From JAEYKI01 sp036679405 (lineage in GTDB: Bacteria > Bacillota > Clostridia > Christensenellales > Christensenellaceae): a stretch of 64,000 nucleotides of DNA. The notes under the pieces were generated by a model. That model was given only the letters and a program-made list of their open reading frames with translations, was not told where the DNA came from and ran no database searches. Where the stretch lies: contig JAVBVZ010000008.1 of the NCBI GenBank assembly GCA_036679405.1, positions 49,213-113,212 of the forward strand. Reading direction: 5' to 3'. How positions within the stretch are numbered: position 1 is the stretch's first letter; every line of letters begins with the position of its first letter. The position numbers and the translations under genes are program-made. Shown in pieces: positions 51,806-59,152 of the stretch.

Positions 51806-51837
51806 AAACAGGCTGTTAAAAAACAGGCGGGCGGCTC

Positions 51838-52518
51838 TTATGCTTTCAGCTTGCGGTAAACGTAATTTCCAATTACCTGGATCACCTGTACCATCGCAAT
51901 CAGCGTGATCACGGTTACCACCATGACGCCTTCGTCAAAACGCTGGTAGCCGTATGTCAGCGCAACCGACCCAATGCCCCCCGCGCCGACCGCGCCCGCG
52001 ACCGCCGTACTGCCCAGTATTGCGATCATTGCAAGAACAATATTGGAAACAATGGCGGGCAGGGCTTCCGAAAGCATTACGCGGAAAATGACCTGGGTGT
52101 CCGTCAGCCCGAAAGATTTCATGGCCTCCAGCAGTTCTTTGTCTACTTCCAAAAGCGAGGTCTCAATCAGCCGGGCCGTAAAGGCCGTCGCCGCAATGGT
52201 CAGGGGGACGATCGCGGCGGATACCCCGATAGACGTATGCACCAGCATTTTTGTAAAGGGAAGCAATACGACCATTAATATAATAAACGGAAAAGAGCGG
52301 ACCACATTGACAATAAAGCTGAGCACGCTGTAGATGGGCTTGTTCTGCATCATCCCGCCTTCGTTGGTCACCACCAGCAGCACCGCCAGCAAAAAGCCAA
52401 GAATACTGCTCAATATTGCCGAAACAAGCATCATTTGAAGCGTAGCCGTGAAGGCAGGCCAAAGGACCTCCTGCACAAACTCCATTCCATACCTGGCCAA
52501 TAAGCCTCCGTCAAACAT
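51838..52518 (-). CDS. metI: Methionine-type ABC transporter permease
   Basis: 226 residues, five to six helices, MetI family: ATLQMMLVSAILSSILGFLLAVLL, RSFPFIILMVVLLPFTKMLVHTSIGVSAAIVPLTIAATAFTARLIETSLLEVDKELLEAMKSFGLT (EAA loop), VAGAVGAGGIGSVALTYGYQRFDEGVM. Membrane part of a D/L-methionine-class importer. Follows metN by 5 bp. A decayed copy of the same gene lies downstream. Confidence 0.93.
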   Translation of the reverse strand: MFDGGLLARYGMEFVQEVLWPAFTATLQMMLVSAILSSILGFLLAVLLVVTNEGGMMQNKPIYSVLSFIVNVVRSFPFIILMVVLLPFTKMLVHTSIGVSAAIVPLTIAATAFTARLIETSLLEVDKELLEAMKSFGLTDTQVIFRVMLSEALPAIVSNIVLAMIAILGSTAVAGAVGAGGIGSVALTYGYQRFDEGVMVVTVITLIAMVQVIQVIGNYVYRKLKA

Positions 52519-52523
52519 GTTTC

Positions 52524-53522
52524 TTACTCCTCATTTCCCTGCTCCGCGTTTTGCGCAAGCACGTGGTATATATGCCACACGATCCCGTTTTTCTCCAGAT
52601 ACGCCTGTGCCGCGGGCGCATCTTTTTCATCAAAATTAAGGATCAGCGTACCCAAATGCCGGTCCTGGTATTTCTCCATTTTTCCGCCCAGCACGGCAAA
52701 ATCCATCTGCAGTTCCCGCGCAAGGCGGCTGACCACAGCGGTTGAACTGTCTTCATCCGAAAGCATGATCTGAATATTCACGCCACCTGCGGAAGGAATG
52801 GAATCCTCCTCCCCCATAAAACGGCGCAGTGCATCCGGCTGGTTCCGGAACAGGTCCACCACTTTCCCGGACACGCTGACCCGTCCGTCGCGCAGTAAAG
52901 ATACATTCTGGCATACTTCGCGCACAACGGCCATCTGGTGCGTCACCACCACAATGGTTATGCCCATTTTTTCATTGATCTCGCGCAGCAGCTGCAATAT
53001 GGACTGCGTCATGGCAGGGTCAAGAGAAGAGGTCGCTTCGTCGCACAGCAAAAGCTTTGGCCCCATTGCCAGGGCGCGCGCAATTGCCACCCTCTGCTTT
53101 TGTCCGCCCGAAAGGGTTTTTGTTTTTTCTTTCAGTTTGTCCGAAATGCCCACAATGTCCGCCAGTTCATGCACCCGTTTATCTATATGGCTTTGGCCGT
53201 ACTTCCAGCAGCGCATTGGAAAAGCAATGTTTTCATAAACCGTCTTTCTGCTCATCAGCGCAAAATGCTGGAATATCATTGCAACATTTTTCCGGTATTG
53301 GCGCATTTCGGTTTTGGACAGCTTGTTTATTTCCACATCATCCACCCGGATGCTGCCGACCTCATAGGTTTCAAGGCCGTTGATACAGCGAAGCAGCGTG
53401 GACTTCCCCACACCGCTTTTGCCGACGAGTCCGTAAATATCGCCGTCCGCAATGGTAAGATTGATATCTTTTAAAACGGTCAGATCCCCAAACTTTTTTT
53501 CCAGCCCGCTTATTTCTATCAT
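52524..53522 (-). CDS. metN: Methionine-type ABC transporter ATPase with NIL domain
   Basis: 332 residues. ABC domain: GLVGKSGVGKSTLLRCINGLE (Walker A), LSGGQKQRVAIARALAMGPKLLLCDEATSSLDP (signature and Walker B), VVTHQM (switch His). C-terminal NIL domain (about 250-325: IQIMLSDEDSSTAVVSRLARELQMDFAVLGGKMEKYQDRHLGTLILNF), which in MetN binds methionine and shuts the pump down when the cell has enough. The NIL domain supports a sulfur amino acid as substrate or inhibitor. First 18 residues MIEISGLEKKFGDLTVLK are standard. Confidence 0.94.
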   Translation of the reverse strand: MIEISGLEKKFGDLTVLKDINLTIADGDIYGLVGKSGVGKSTLLRCINGLETYEVGSIRVDDVEINKLSKTEMRQYRKNVAMIFQHFALMSRKTVYENIAFPMRCWKYGQSHIDKRVHELADIVGISDKLKEKTKTLSGGQKQRVAIARALAMGPKLLLCDEATSSLDPAMTQSILQLLREINEKMGITIVVVTHQMAVVREVCQNVSLLRDGRVSVSGKVVDLFRNQPDALRRFMGEEDSIPSAGGVNIQIMLSDEDSSTAVVSRLARELQMDFAVLGGKMEKYQDRHLGTLILNFDEKDAPAAQAYLEKNGIVWHIYHVLAQNAEQGNEE

Positions 53523-53582
53523 GCAATTCTCTCCCGGCTTTTCAGGCGGGCCGCCATGAAAGCGGCCCGCCGCCAGCCTTTT

Positions 53583-54476
53583 TTATTCGCCTGCCTGCGT
53601 GCTGAAAACAAATCCGCTTGAAGGATCTATATAATTCTGCGCTTCTTCAGACGTATAAGCAGCAATCATATCCGCAACCCACGGCTGATCCTGGTTCTCG
53701 GGCAGTATGCACAGTCCGAGCGCTTCATCCGTCATCGGGAAATAGGCAATCTGGTTTTGCGTAGGGTCGATCCCATTGGTTGCCATTGAATTGGAAGTAC
53801 CGGTCACAAAGGTATATTCATCCATGTTGTTCCAACGGTTGCTGTCGCTTGCTATAAATTCATACCCGTGGGGGTTGTCTACAATATCCAGCTCTGTATA
53901 CAGGCTGTCTTCCGGCGCTTCGTCGGTCAGCGTGATCAGCCCGGTAGAAGCAATGTTCTGCAAATCAAGGCTTTTGTTGGCCGCGTCTTCGGACGTGCCC
54001 ACTTTGCCGCCGTCCGGAAGGTCTTCAATGGAATCCGCCTTCACGGAGTACAGGCCCGCATAATATTCCCACAGCTTCTGGACCATAATAATATCTGTTT
54101 CATTGCTTGTGTTATAAGCATCCAGATAGGGCTGATGCTGGAACAGGTTTACGTCTATGGAGCCTTCGGTCAGGGCAACGTTGGGGGTCACATAGTCGTC
54201 AAACATAACGACGTTCACTTCATACCCCATCGCTTCCAGGGACGCTTTGCCGGAATCCACGCAATCCAGCGCGTTGGCGGTGGTCCCTATATTGATCACC
54301 GTTTTTGCGGCCTGGTCCGCACTGGCGGAAGCTTCTTCTTCCACGGCGCTTGCGGTTTCGCTGGCGGCCGGGGACGCATCGCTTTCGCCGGTTGCCGTAT
54401 CGGAAACGCTGCAAGCGGCCAAAAGCACGGCGGCAAAGGCCACCACCAAAATAATTGATACAAGTTTCTTTTTCAT
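53583..54476 (-). CDS. metQ: Methionine-type (NlpA/MetQ) substrate-binding lipoprotein
   Basis: 297 residues. Signal peptide with lipobox VLLAAC, a Ser/Ala/Glu linker and the NlpA fold: INIGTTANALDCVDSGKASLEAMGYEVNVVMFDDYVTPNVALTEGSIDVNLFQHQPYLDAYN, DGGKVGTSEDAANKSLDLQNIASTGLITL, IASDSNRWNNMDEYTFVTGTSNSMATNGIDP. The usual F-x-x-x-x-P-N-x-A-L motif is partly kept. AAAGGAG precedes the ATG; a longer frame would run through the leader. Substrate methionine or a relative by family; no S-box riboswitch was found, so regulation differs from most methionine importers. Confidence 0.88.
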   Translation of the reverse strand: MKKKLVSIILVVAFAAVLLAACSVSDTATGESDASPAASETASAVEEEASASADQAAKTVINIGTTANALDCVDSGKASLEAMGYEVNVVMFDDYVTPNVALTEGSIDVNLFQHQPYLDAYNTSNETDIIMVQKLWEYYAGLYSVKADSIEDLPDGGKVGTSEDAANKSLDLQNIASTGLITLTDEAPEDSLYTELDIVDNPHGYEFIASDSNRWNNMDEYTFVTGTSNSMATNGIDPTQNQIAYFPMTDEALGLCILPENQDQPWVADMIAAYTSEEAQNYIDPSSGFVFSTQAGE

Positions 54477-54547
54477 TCTTTTCTCCTTTATTCCAAAAAA
54501 TTTATTGGTCTTTTTGGGCAAACTTTTACTGTGCGGCCCCGCGGTTT

Positions 54548-54583
54548 TCAGCCTCCCCGCTGCCAGAGCGCGCACGTTTTCAT
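54548..54583 (-). CDS. Candidate 11-codon leader peptide upstream of metQ
   Basis: MKTCALWQRGG followed by TGA, with a near-perfect AAGGAG 8 bases before the ATG, in the leader RNA between the promoter and metQ. It is too short to be a normal gene. A Cys and a Trp codon are the only rarer ones. A weak GC-rich stem follows. It may be an attenuation peptide or chance. Confidence 0.4.
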   Translation of the reverse strand: MKTCALWQRGG

Positions 54584-54631
54584 AAAAACGGCTCCTTCAT
54601 TGATGCAAAAAAGCGCAAAAGGAGCACACCT

Positions 54632-54714
54632 GTGTATCATATATAGTATATTTTTATCTAATAAAATTCTAACATAGCCTCATTTTAATGGTCAACATAT
54701 TATATATAGTATAT
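54632..54714 (-). promoter_or_regulatory. Promoter and twin operator of the metQNI operon
   Basis: Minus-strand TTGACC (54690-54695), 18-bp spacer, TAGAAT (54666-54671). Two AT-rich palindromes flank it: GTGTATCATATATAGTATAT (54632-54651) downstream and ATATTATATATAGTATAT (54697-54714) upstream. The pair and spacing repeat those at 51.65 kb. The upstream palindrome touches the -35 box of the divergent methyltransferase promoter, so one regulator could control both directions. TetR type regulators bind such palindromes; a candidate is encoded at 50-51 kb. Confidence 0.7.
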
Positions 54715-54742
54715 TGATTGTTTTTCACGCATCAGATATAAT
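54714..54742 (+). promoter_or_regulatory. Promoter of the methyltransferase-corrinoid genes
   Basis: TTGATT (54714-54719), 17-bp spacer, TATAAT (54737-54742), about 98 bp before the ATG at 54840. Its -35 box abuts an operator palindrome of the metQ side. The remainder of the 54477-54839 gap is leader RNA and AT-rich spacer with no gene. Confidence 0.75.
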
Positions 54743-54839
54743 ATATATAAAAAAAATTAATAAATGAACGCGTGCAGACGGCAAAAACCGTGCACACAGG
54801 CAAAAAAACAGGCCGGAAATCAGAAAGAAGCTGGTACGC

Positions 54840-55901
54840 ATGGAAAAAGTAATTGATTATTTATACCGGAAAAATCACCGTATGATCAGCCCGATCGGCG
54901 CAAGCCCCAGGCAGGATATTGATTTTCGCTGCCTTGGGCGCATTGCGATGGCCACCTCCCTTGGCTTTGAAGAATACCAGGCAACGCCTTTGTTAAAAGC
55001 GGTAAAACCGGGCAGCATACAAAGCAGGGCAGATCTTGACCGCATTATAGCGGCGCGCAGCTTTGACGACACCGCTTTTTCAGGCGAAGTCGCCGCCCTT
55101 GGCGCCTGCTTCCGGGAAGATCCAAACGCTTATACAGGCGGCGGTTCTTTCGGCCCGCTGACGGCCGCCTCCGATATCCTGGGGGCGGGCAGCCTTTTGC
55201 GCAAGATTATTAAAGAGCCGCAAATGGTCAAGGACCTGGTTTCTTACATCACTTCTTTTATTGCGGACCTCGCGAAGCGGGAAGGCGAAGCGGGCGCAAA
55301 ATTCTACTGGATCGCGGAACCGGTGGCCTCCCTGCTGCCGCCGCAAAAATTTGAAGCGTTCTGTGGGAGGTATTTAAAAGAAATCTTCACCGCGTCCGGC
55401 GTGCCGGGTTACCTGCATGTATGCGGCCCCACTTTAAAGCATACCCGTTATATGGCGCAGACCGGCGCCCAGGTGCTGAGCATTGATTCTGTGACCGACC
55501 TTTCAAAGTGCATCCGCATGGTGGATGAAGACGTGGTTATTATGGGCAACATAGACGTTGCCATGATGCAGCTTGAAACGCCCGAAAACGTACGCCGGGC
55601 GGTAGAAGAAGCGTGCGCGGAAACCCAAAATTTAAAAAACTTCATTTTAAGCACCGGCTGCTGCATGATGGAAAACACCCCGGAACAAAACATTCTCGCT
55701 TTTATTGAGGCGGGAGAATCCTACCCCTGCCGCAGTAACGATGCGCTTTTCCACATCCGGCAGATGATCCGCCTTTGCCTTTCGGGCAGGCGCGAAGAGC
55801 TTGAAAGCTATGCCGCAAACAACCAGATCCCCGGCGAATGGGTGCAAAGCGCGCTTTTAGAACACCAAAAATTTGCCGCGGTCCAAAAGGAGCAGCTATG
55901 A
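54840..55901 (+). CDS. MtaA-like corrinoid methyltransferase (URO-D superfamily)
   Basis: 353 residues, URO-D superfamily, MtaA/CmuA branch. It keeps the zinc set of corrinoid:thiol methyltransferases: HVCG (His and first Cys) and a later GCCM Cys, with YIGHxxGP-like features. It would move a methyl group between the corrinoid protein and a thiol acceptor. In bacteria lacking coenzyme M the acceptor could be homocysteine or another thiol; that is inference. Stop overlaps the corrinoid gene start by 4 bases (ATGA). Divergent promoter shared with a methionine-type importer. Confidence 0.82.
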   Translation: MEKVIDYLYRKNHRMISPIGASPRQDIDFRCLGRIAMATSLGFEEYQATPLLKAVKPGSIQSRADLDRIIAARSFDDTAFSGEVAALGACFREDPNAYTGGGSFGPLTAASDILGAGSLLRKIIKEPQMVKDLVSYITSFIADLAKREGEAGAKFYWIAEPVASLLPPQKFEAFCGRYLKEIFTASGVPGYLHVCGPTLKHTRYMAQTGAQVLSIDSVTDLSKCIRMVDEDVVIMGNIDVAMMQLETPENVRRAVEEACAETQNLKNFILSTGCCMMENTPEQNILAFIEAGESYPCRSNDALFHIRQMIRLCLSGRREELESYAANNQIPGEWVQSALLEHQKFAAVQKEQL

Positions 55902-56554
55902 CGGCCTCAAAAGAAGCGTTATGCAAAAGCATATCCGACCATGTTTTTCATATGGAAGAAGAAGAGGTCTCCGCAGCGTGCAGGGAATACGTGCAGGCGG
56001 GTTACCCGGCGCTGCAAGCCATTATGGACGGGCTGGTGGACGGCATGTCCCGCGCCAACGCTTTGTTTGAAAAAGAAGAGTATTATATAGCCGAACTCCT
56101 GCTTTGTTCGGATGCCATGTATGCCGGCCTTACCGTCCTGCGCCCGCATCTAAAGGAAAGCGGCACAGCCGCAAAAAAAACGCGCGTTGTGATTGGCGTG
56201 GTGGAAGGCGATATACACGACATAGGCAAAAACCTGGTACGCATTATGCTGGAGGTCTCCGGCTTTGAAGTTTTTGACCTGGGCGCAAACGTTCCTTTGC
56301 CGCAGTTTGTTAAAAAAGCAAAAGAGACAGATGCAAAAGTCATCTGCCTTTCCACCCTGCTCACCACCACCATGGACCGCATGGCCGCCGTGATAGAGCT
56401 TTTACAAGAAGCCGGTATCCGTGACACGGTGAAGGTGCTGGTTGGCGGCGCGCCTGTCTCCCAAAAATTTGCGGACCTCATTGGCGCGGACGGCTATGCA
56501 GAAAACGCCGCCCAGGCCGCCAACCTGGCCAAAAAGCTGACGGAAAGCCTTTAA
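55898..56554 (+). CDS. Corrinoid (B12-binding) methyl carrier protein, MtaC-like
   Basis: 218 residues. N-terminal helical cap (about 1-90: ISDHVFHMEEEEVSAACREYVQAGYPALQAIMDGLVDGMSRANALFEKEEYYIAELLLCSDAM) and a Rossmann B12 domain with EGDIHDIGKNLV, the DxHxxG motif whose His binds cobalt from below, then SGFEVFDLGANVPLPQFV, CLSTLLTTTM and VLVGGAPVSQKFAD. Carries the methyl group for the MtaA-like enzyme. AAAAGGAG precedes the ATG. No dedicated substrate:corrinoid methyltransferase (MtaB/MttB type) lies next to it, so the methyl donor is unknown. Confidence 0.92.
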   Translation: MTASKEALCKSISDHVFHMEEEEVSAACREYVQAGYPALQAIMDGLVDGMSRANALFEKEEYYIAELLLCSDAMYAGLTVLRPHLKESGTAAKKTRVVIGVVEGDIHDIGKNLVRIMLEVSGFEVFDLGANVPLPQFVKKAKETDAKVICLSTLLTTTMDRMAAVIELLQEAGIRDTVKVLVGGAPVSQKFADLIGADGYAENAAQAANLAKKLTESL

Positions 56555-56592
56555 TCTAATGCGCACTGTTTTTTAAGCTTGATAACGTTTTT

Positions 56593-57678
56593 TCAATTTT
56601 CTTTTGCAAGCGCTAAAAAAAACGCAAGTGCCGCCGGAATGATCCGGTCGTTAAATTCATAATTTTTTGTATGCAGCCGGGGCCAGGCCTCCCCCGCGCC
56701 GATCCCGGCCATAACGGCCTTTGCCGCCATGCCGTAATACGCAAAATCTTCCGACCAGCGGAAGGGCTCCGGGATCTTGACGCACGCAAAGCCTTCTTTG
56801 CGGCAAATTTGCTCTGTGCGCCGGGTTTCGCCCGCGTCGTTTACAGTTGCCGGAAAGACTTCTTCAAAAGCAAACTCTACGCCAATGCCGTCCTGTGCAG
56901 CCTGCATGCGGGCGTTTTTTTTAATGGAAGCAATCAGCTTTTCCATGTCCGCATCCTGCCACGACCGCAATGTAAGCCATACATTTGCCTCCCCCGCAGC
57001 GATGCCGAAGGCTTTCTGGCCGATCTTTGCACCGGCCAGGGTAACCATAGCCAGGCCGCCGTATTCCTCTTTGTCTTCCAATTCCGGTAAAAAGGCCGTA
57101 AAACGCGCGGCGGCAAAGCCCGGATTGCGCCCGTCTTCCGGATACGCCGCATGGGAGGGCGCGCCTGTAAAACGGACAGCCATTCCGCGGGAAGCGCAGG
57201 CAAACGTTCCCTCCCGCAAAAGGACGGCGCCTTCCGTATATCCGGGAACATTGTGAAACGCATACGCGCGCGCCGCATTGTATTTGCTTAAAGCCGTGCT
57301 GCATTCCCTGCCGCCTTCCCCGGTTTCTTCCGCATGCTGAAAAACCAGCAGTATATTTTTATGAAACGTCCTGTTTTCAAGCAGCATGCCCAACCCCGCC
57401 AATACGGCGCCGTGCCCGTCGTGCCCGCAAAGGTGAGCCGCGCCTCCCCCGCTGGGCAGCGCATCCATCTCCGCGCGAAACGCTATGGTCTCCCGCGCGC
57501 CCGGCTCTTTATGGAGCGCGCAAAACCACTGCCCATTATCTTCTATATAAAGGGAAGTATTCCCGCGCAGGAAATCCGCAAGGCGTTTTTTGGTTTTTTG
57601 TTCTCTTCCCGAAAGCTCCGCCAAACCGTGCAGCTCCGCCCGCAATGCATAAACTTTATTTAACAGGGACTGATCCAT
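56593..57678 (-). CDS. M20 family amidohydrolase
   Basis: 361 residues of the M20D (IAA-amino acid hydrolase/aminoacylase-like) group: catalytic zinc motif AHLCGHDGHGAVLAGLG, VFQHAEETGEGGRE (catalytic Glu), AYAFHNVPGYTEGAV, lid domain SRGMAVRFTGAPSHAAYPEDGRNP, and C-terminal LHTKNYEFNDRIIP (zinc His). It removes an acyl or similar group from an amino acid derivative. Start at MDQSLLNKV with AGAGG 8 bases upstream; 54 extra in-frame codons before it look random. Convergent with the corrinoid gene; link to it unproven. Confidence 0.85.
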   Translation of the reverse strand: MDQSLLNKVYALRAELHGLAELSGREQKTKKRLADFLRGNTSLYIEDNGQWFCALHKEPGARETIAFRAEMDALPSGGGAAHLCGHDGHGAVLAGLGMLLENRTFHKNILLVFQHAEETGEGGRECSTALSKYNAARAYAFHNVPGYTEGAVLLREGTFACASRGMAVRFTGAPSHAAYPEDGRNPGFAAARFTAFLPELEDKEEYGGLAMVTLAGAKIGQKAFGIAAGEANVWLTLRSWQDADMEKLIASIKKNARMQAAQDGIGVEFAFEEVFPATVNDAGETRRTEQICRKEGFACVKIPEPFRWSEDFAYYGMAAKAVMAGIGAGEAWPRLHTKNYEFNDRIIPAALAFFLALAKEN

Positions 57679-57825
57679 CGCCAAACCTCTTGTTTGCATT
57701 TGAAATAGCATTTTTGTATATTTGTTATTGTATGCGCATTTTACGCAATCCGCAATGGCTGTGCGGAAAGGCCGGTATTTACGAAGAGGAAAAGTTCCGC
57801 TACAATAAACAAGGGAGGTGCAGTT

Positions 57826-58218
57826 ATGCAGTCTGTACATGATTTTTTAAAGAAAACGGGAACCTATTACCTTGCCACCGCAGAAAACGGCGAGCCTAAG
57901 GTGCGGCCCTTTGGGACCGTCAATCTTTTTGAAGGCAAACTTTATATCCAGTCGGGCAAGAAAAAAGACGTTGCGCGGCAGATTGCCCAGAACCCAAAAG
58001 TTGAGCTTTGCGCGTTTGACGGCGAAACCTGGCTGCGCGTTTCCGCAACGCTGGCGGAAGACAACCGGACCGCGGCGCAGGAAAGCCTGCTGGACGCATA
58101 CCCCTCCCTGCGCGGGCGGTACGCCGCAGACGACGGGAACAACGTTGTCTATTATTTAAAAGACGCCACCGCCGTATTCTATACCTTTGGGGGCAAGGGG
58201 AAAACGGTAAAATTCTGA
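57826..58218 (+). CDS. Pyridoxamine 5'-phosphate oxidase-like flavin protein
   Basis: 130 residues, PNPOx-like split barrel: MQSVHDFLKKTGTYYLATAENGEPKVRPFGTVNLFEGKLYIQSGKKKDVARQIAQNPKVELCAFDGETWLRVSATL. These proteins bind FMN or F420 and reduce or sense small molecules; many are general flavoproteins of unknown substrate. AAGGGAGG precedes the ATG. Adjacent to the HAD gene (35 bp), probably one transcript. Confidence 0.88.
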   Translation: MQSVHDFLKKTGTYYLATAENGEPKVRPFGTVNLFEGKLYIQSGKKKDVARQIAQNPKVELCAFDGETWLRVSATLAEDNRTAAQESLLDAYPSLRGRYAADDGNNVVYYLKDATAVFYTFGGKGKTVKF

Positions 58219-58252
58219 TGCCGGAATACGCCAAAAAAGGAACTGAGTGCTG

Positions 58253-58945
58253 ATGAAAATAAAAGCCGTCTCTTTTGACATTGGACATACGCTCGTGCGC
58301 TACAACAATCCGCTGAACTGGAAACCGCTGTATGCGCCCGCCCTGAAGTCCGCTTTTCAATCATGCGGGGCCGATTTACAAAATAAAGAAATTGCGGCCG
58401 CCACGGCCATCCTTATGAAATACAACACAAGGGAAAACCCCCGCGAAAAAGAAGTGACTTCCGAGGCCATTTTTACAGAAATTCTGGACGCCTTAAAACT
58501 GCCGCACAGCCTGCTGAATGCTGCGCGAAAAGCGTTTTACGGCTTCTTTCAGTCCGGCGCCGTTTGTTATGAAGATGTAGCCCCCGCGCTGCGTTACCTT
58601 GGGTCCAAAAATATAAAACTGGGGGTGCTGACAGACGTTGCCTACGGCATGGACAATGCTTTTTCCCTTAAGGACATAGCCCAAATAAAAAACTGTTTTG
58701 ACGCAATTTTGACCTCTGTTGACGTTGGTTACAGAAAGCCCAATGCCGCCGGGTTTTTAGCGCTGCTCCGGGCGTTTGACATCTCCCCGCCGCAAATGAT
58801 ATACGTGGGCGACGAGCAAAAAGATATTGCCGGGGCAAACGCGCTCGGCATTGTTTCCGTTTTAATTGACCGGAAAGGCGCATCTCCGGACTTCGGACAA
58901 ACATATACGGTTCAAAGTTTGATGGAATTAAAAGAAATTGTTTGA
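58253..58945 (+). CDS. HAD-superfamily hydrolase-like protein
   Basis: 230 residues. Motif I reads FDIGHTLV (Asp nucleophile, but Gly in place of the usual second Asp), motif II is the LTD in LGVLTDVAYGM, the Lys is in VGYRKPNAAGF and motif IV is VGDEQKDIAGANALG. A helical cap sits between motif I and II. The lost D+2 acid weakens a phosphatase reading, as in dehalogenases and phosphonatases. ATG at 58253 is chosen; a GTG 6 bases upstream is closer to AAGGA and is possible. The last codons lie inside a 21-bp repeat copied beyond the next gene. Confidence 0.8.
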   Translation: MKIKAVSFDIGHTLVRYNNPLNWKPLYAPALKSAFQSCGADLQNKEIAAATAILMKYNTRENPREKEVTSEAIFTEILDALKLPHSLLNAARKAFYGFFQSGAVCYEDVAPALRYLGSKNIKLGVLTDVAYGMDNAFSLKDIAQIKNCFDAILTSVDVGYRKPNAAGFLALLRAFDISPPQMIYVGDEQKDIAGANALGIVSVLIDRKGASPDFGQTYTVQSLMELKEIV

Positions 58946-58954
58946 GGGGCCGGG
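58934..58954. repeat. 21-bp direct repeat, copy 1
   Basis: Starts GAAATTGTTTGAGG and ends GGCCGGG; spans the stop codon of the HAD gene. An exact second copy lies at 61714-61734, 2780 bp later, with the large lipoprotein gene between them. Confidence 0.9.
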
Positions 58955-59048
58955 AGCGCTTGCTTCATATTTTTGTCCGATTCAAGGCCTTCCTTAAGAA
59001 AATATAAATCCACACCCAAAAAGGGTTGCTTTTTTTTGGGGCCCCGTA

Positions 59049-59091
59049 ATAAAAAGACTCACCTCTTGCGCCGCCAAGGGCGGGAGGTGAG
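59049..59091 (-). terminator. Terminator of the large lipoprotein gene
   Basis: On the minus strand CTCACCTC, inner GCC/GGC stem, GAGGTGAG, then TCTTTTTATTA. It lies 60 bp past the lipoprotein stop. Confidence 0.75.
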
Positions 59092-59152
59092 CAATAGCAT
59101 ATTGGAGCATGATTCGTTTTCACACATCTATCTGTCTATTCGTTTTTAGTGA

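Noticed and set aside
54477..54839. S-box, SAM or T-box riboswitch upstream of metQ
   Set aside because: None of the conserved aptamer blocks or a T-box sequence is present; only palindromes, a promoter and a short leader frame were found.
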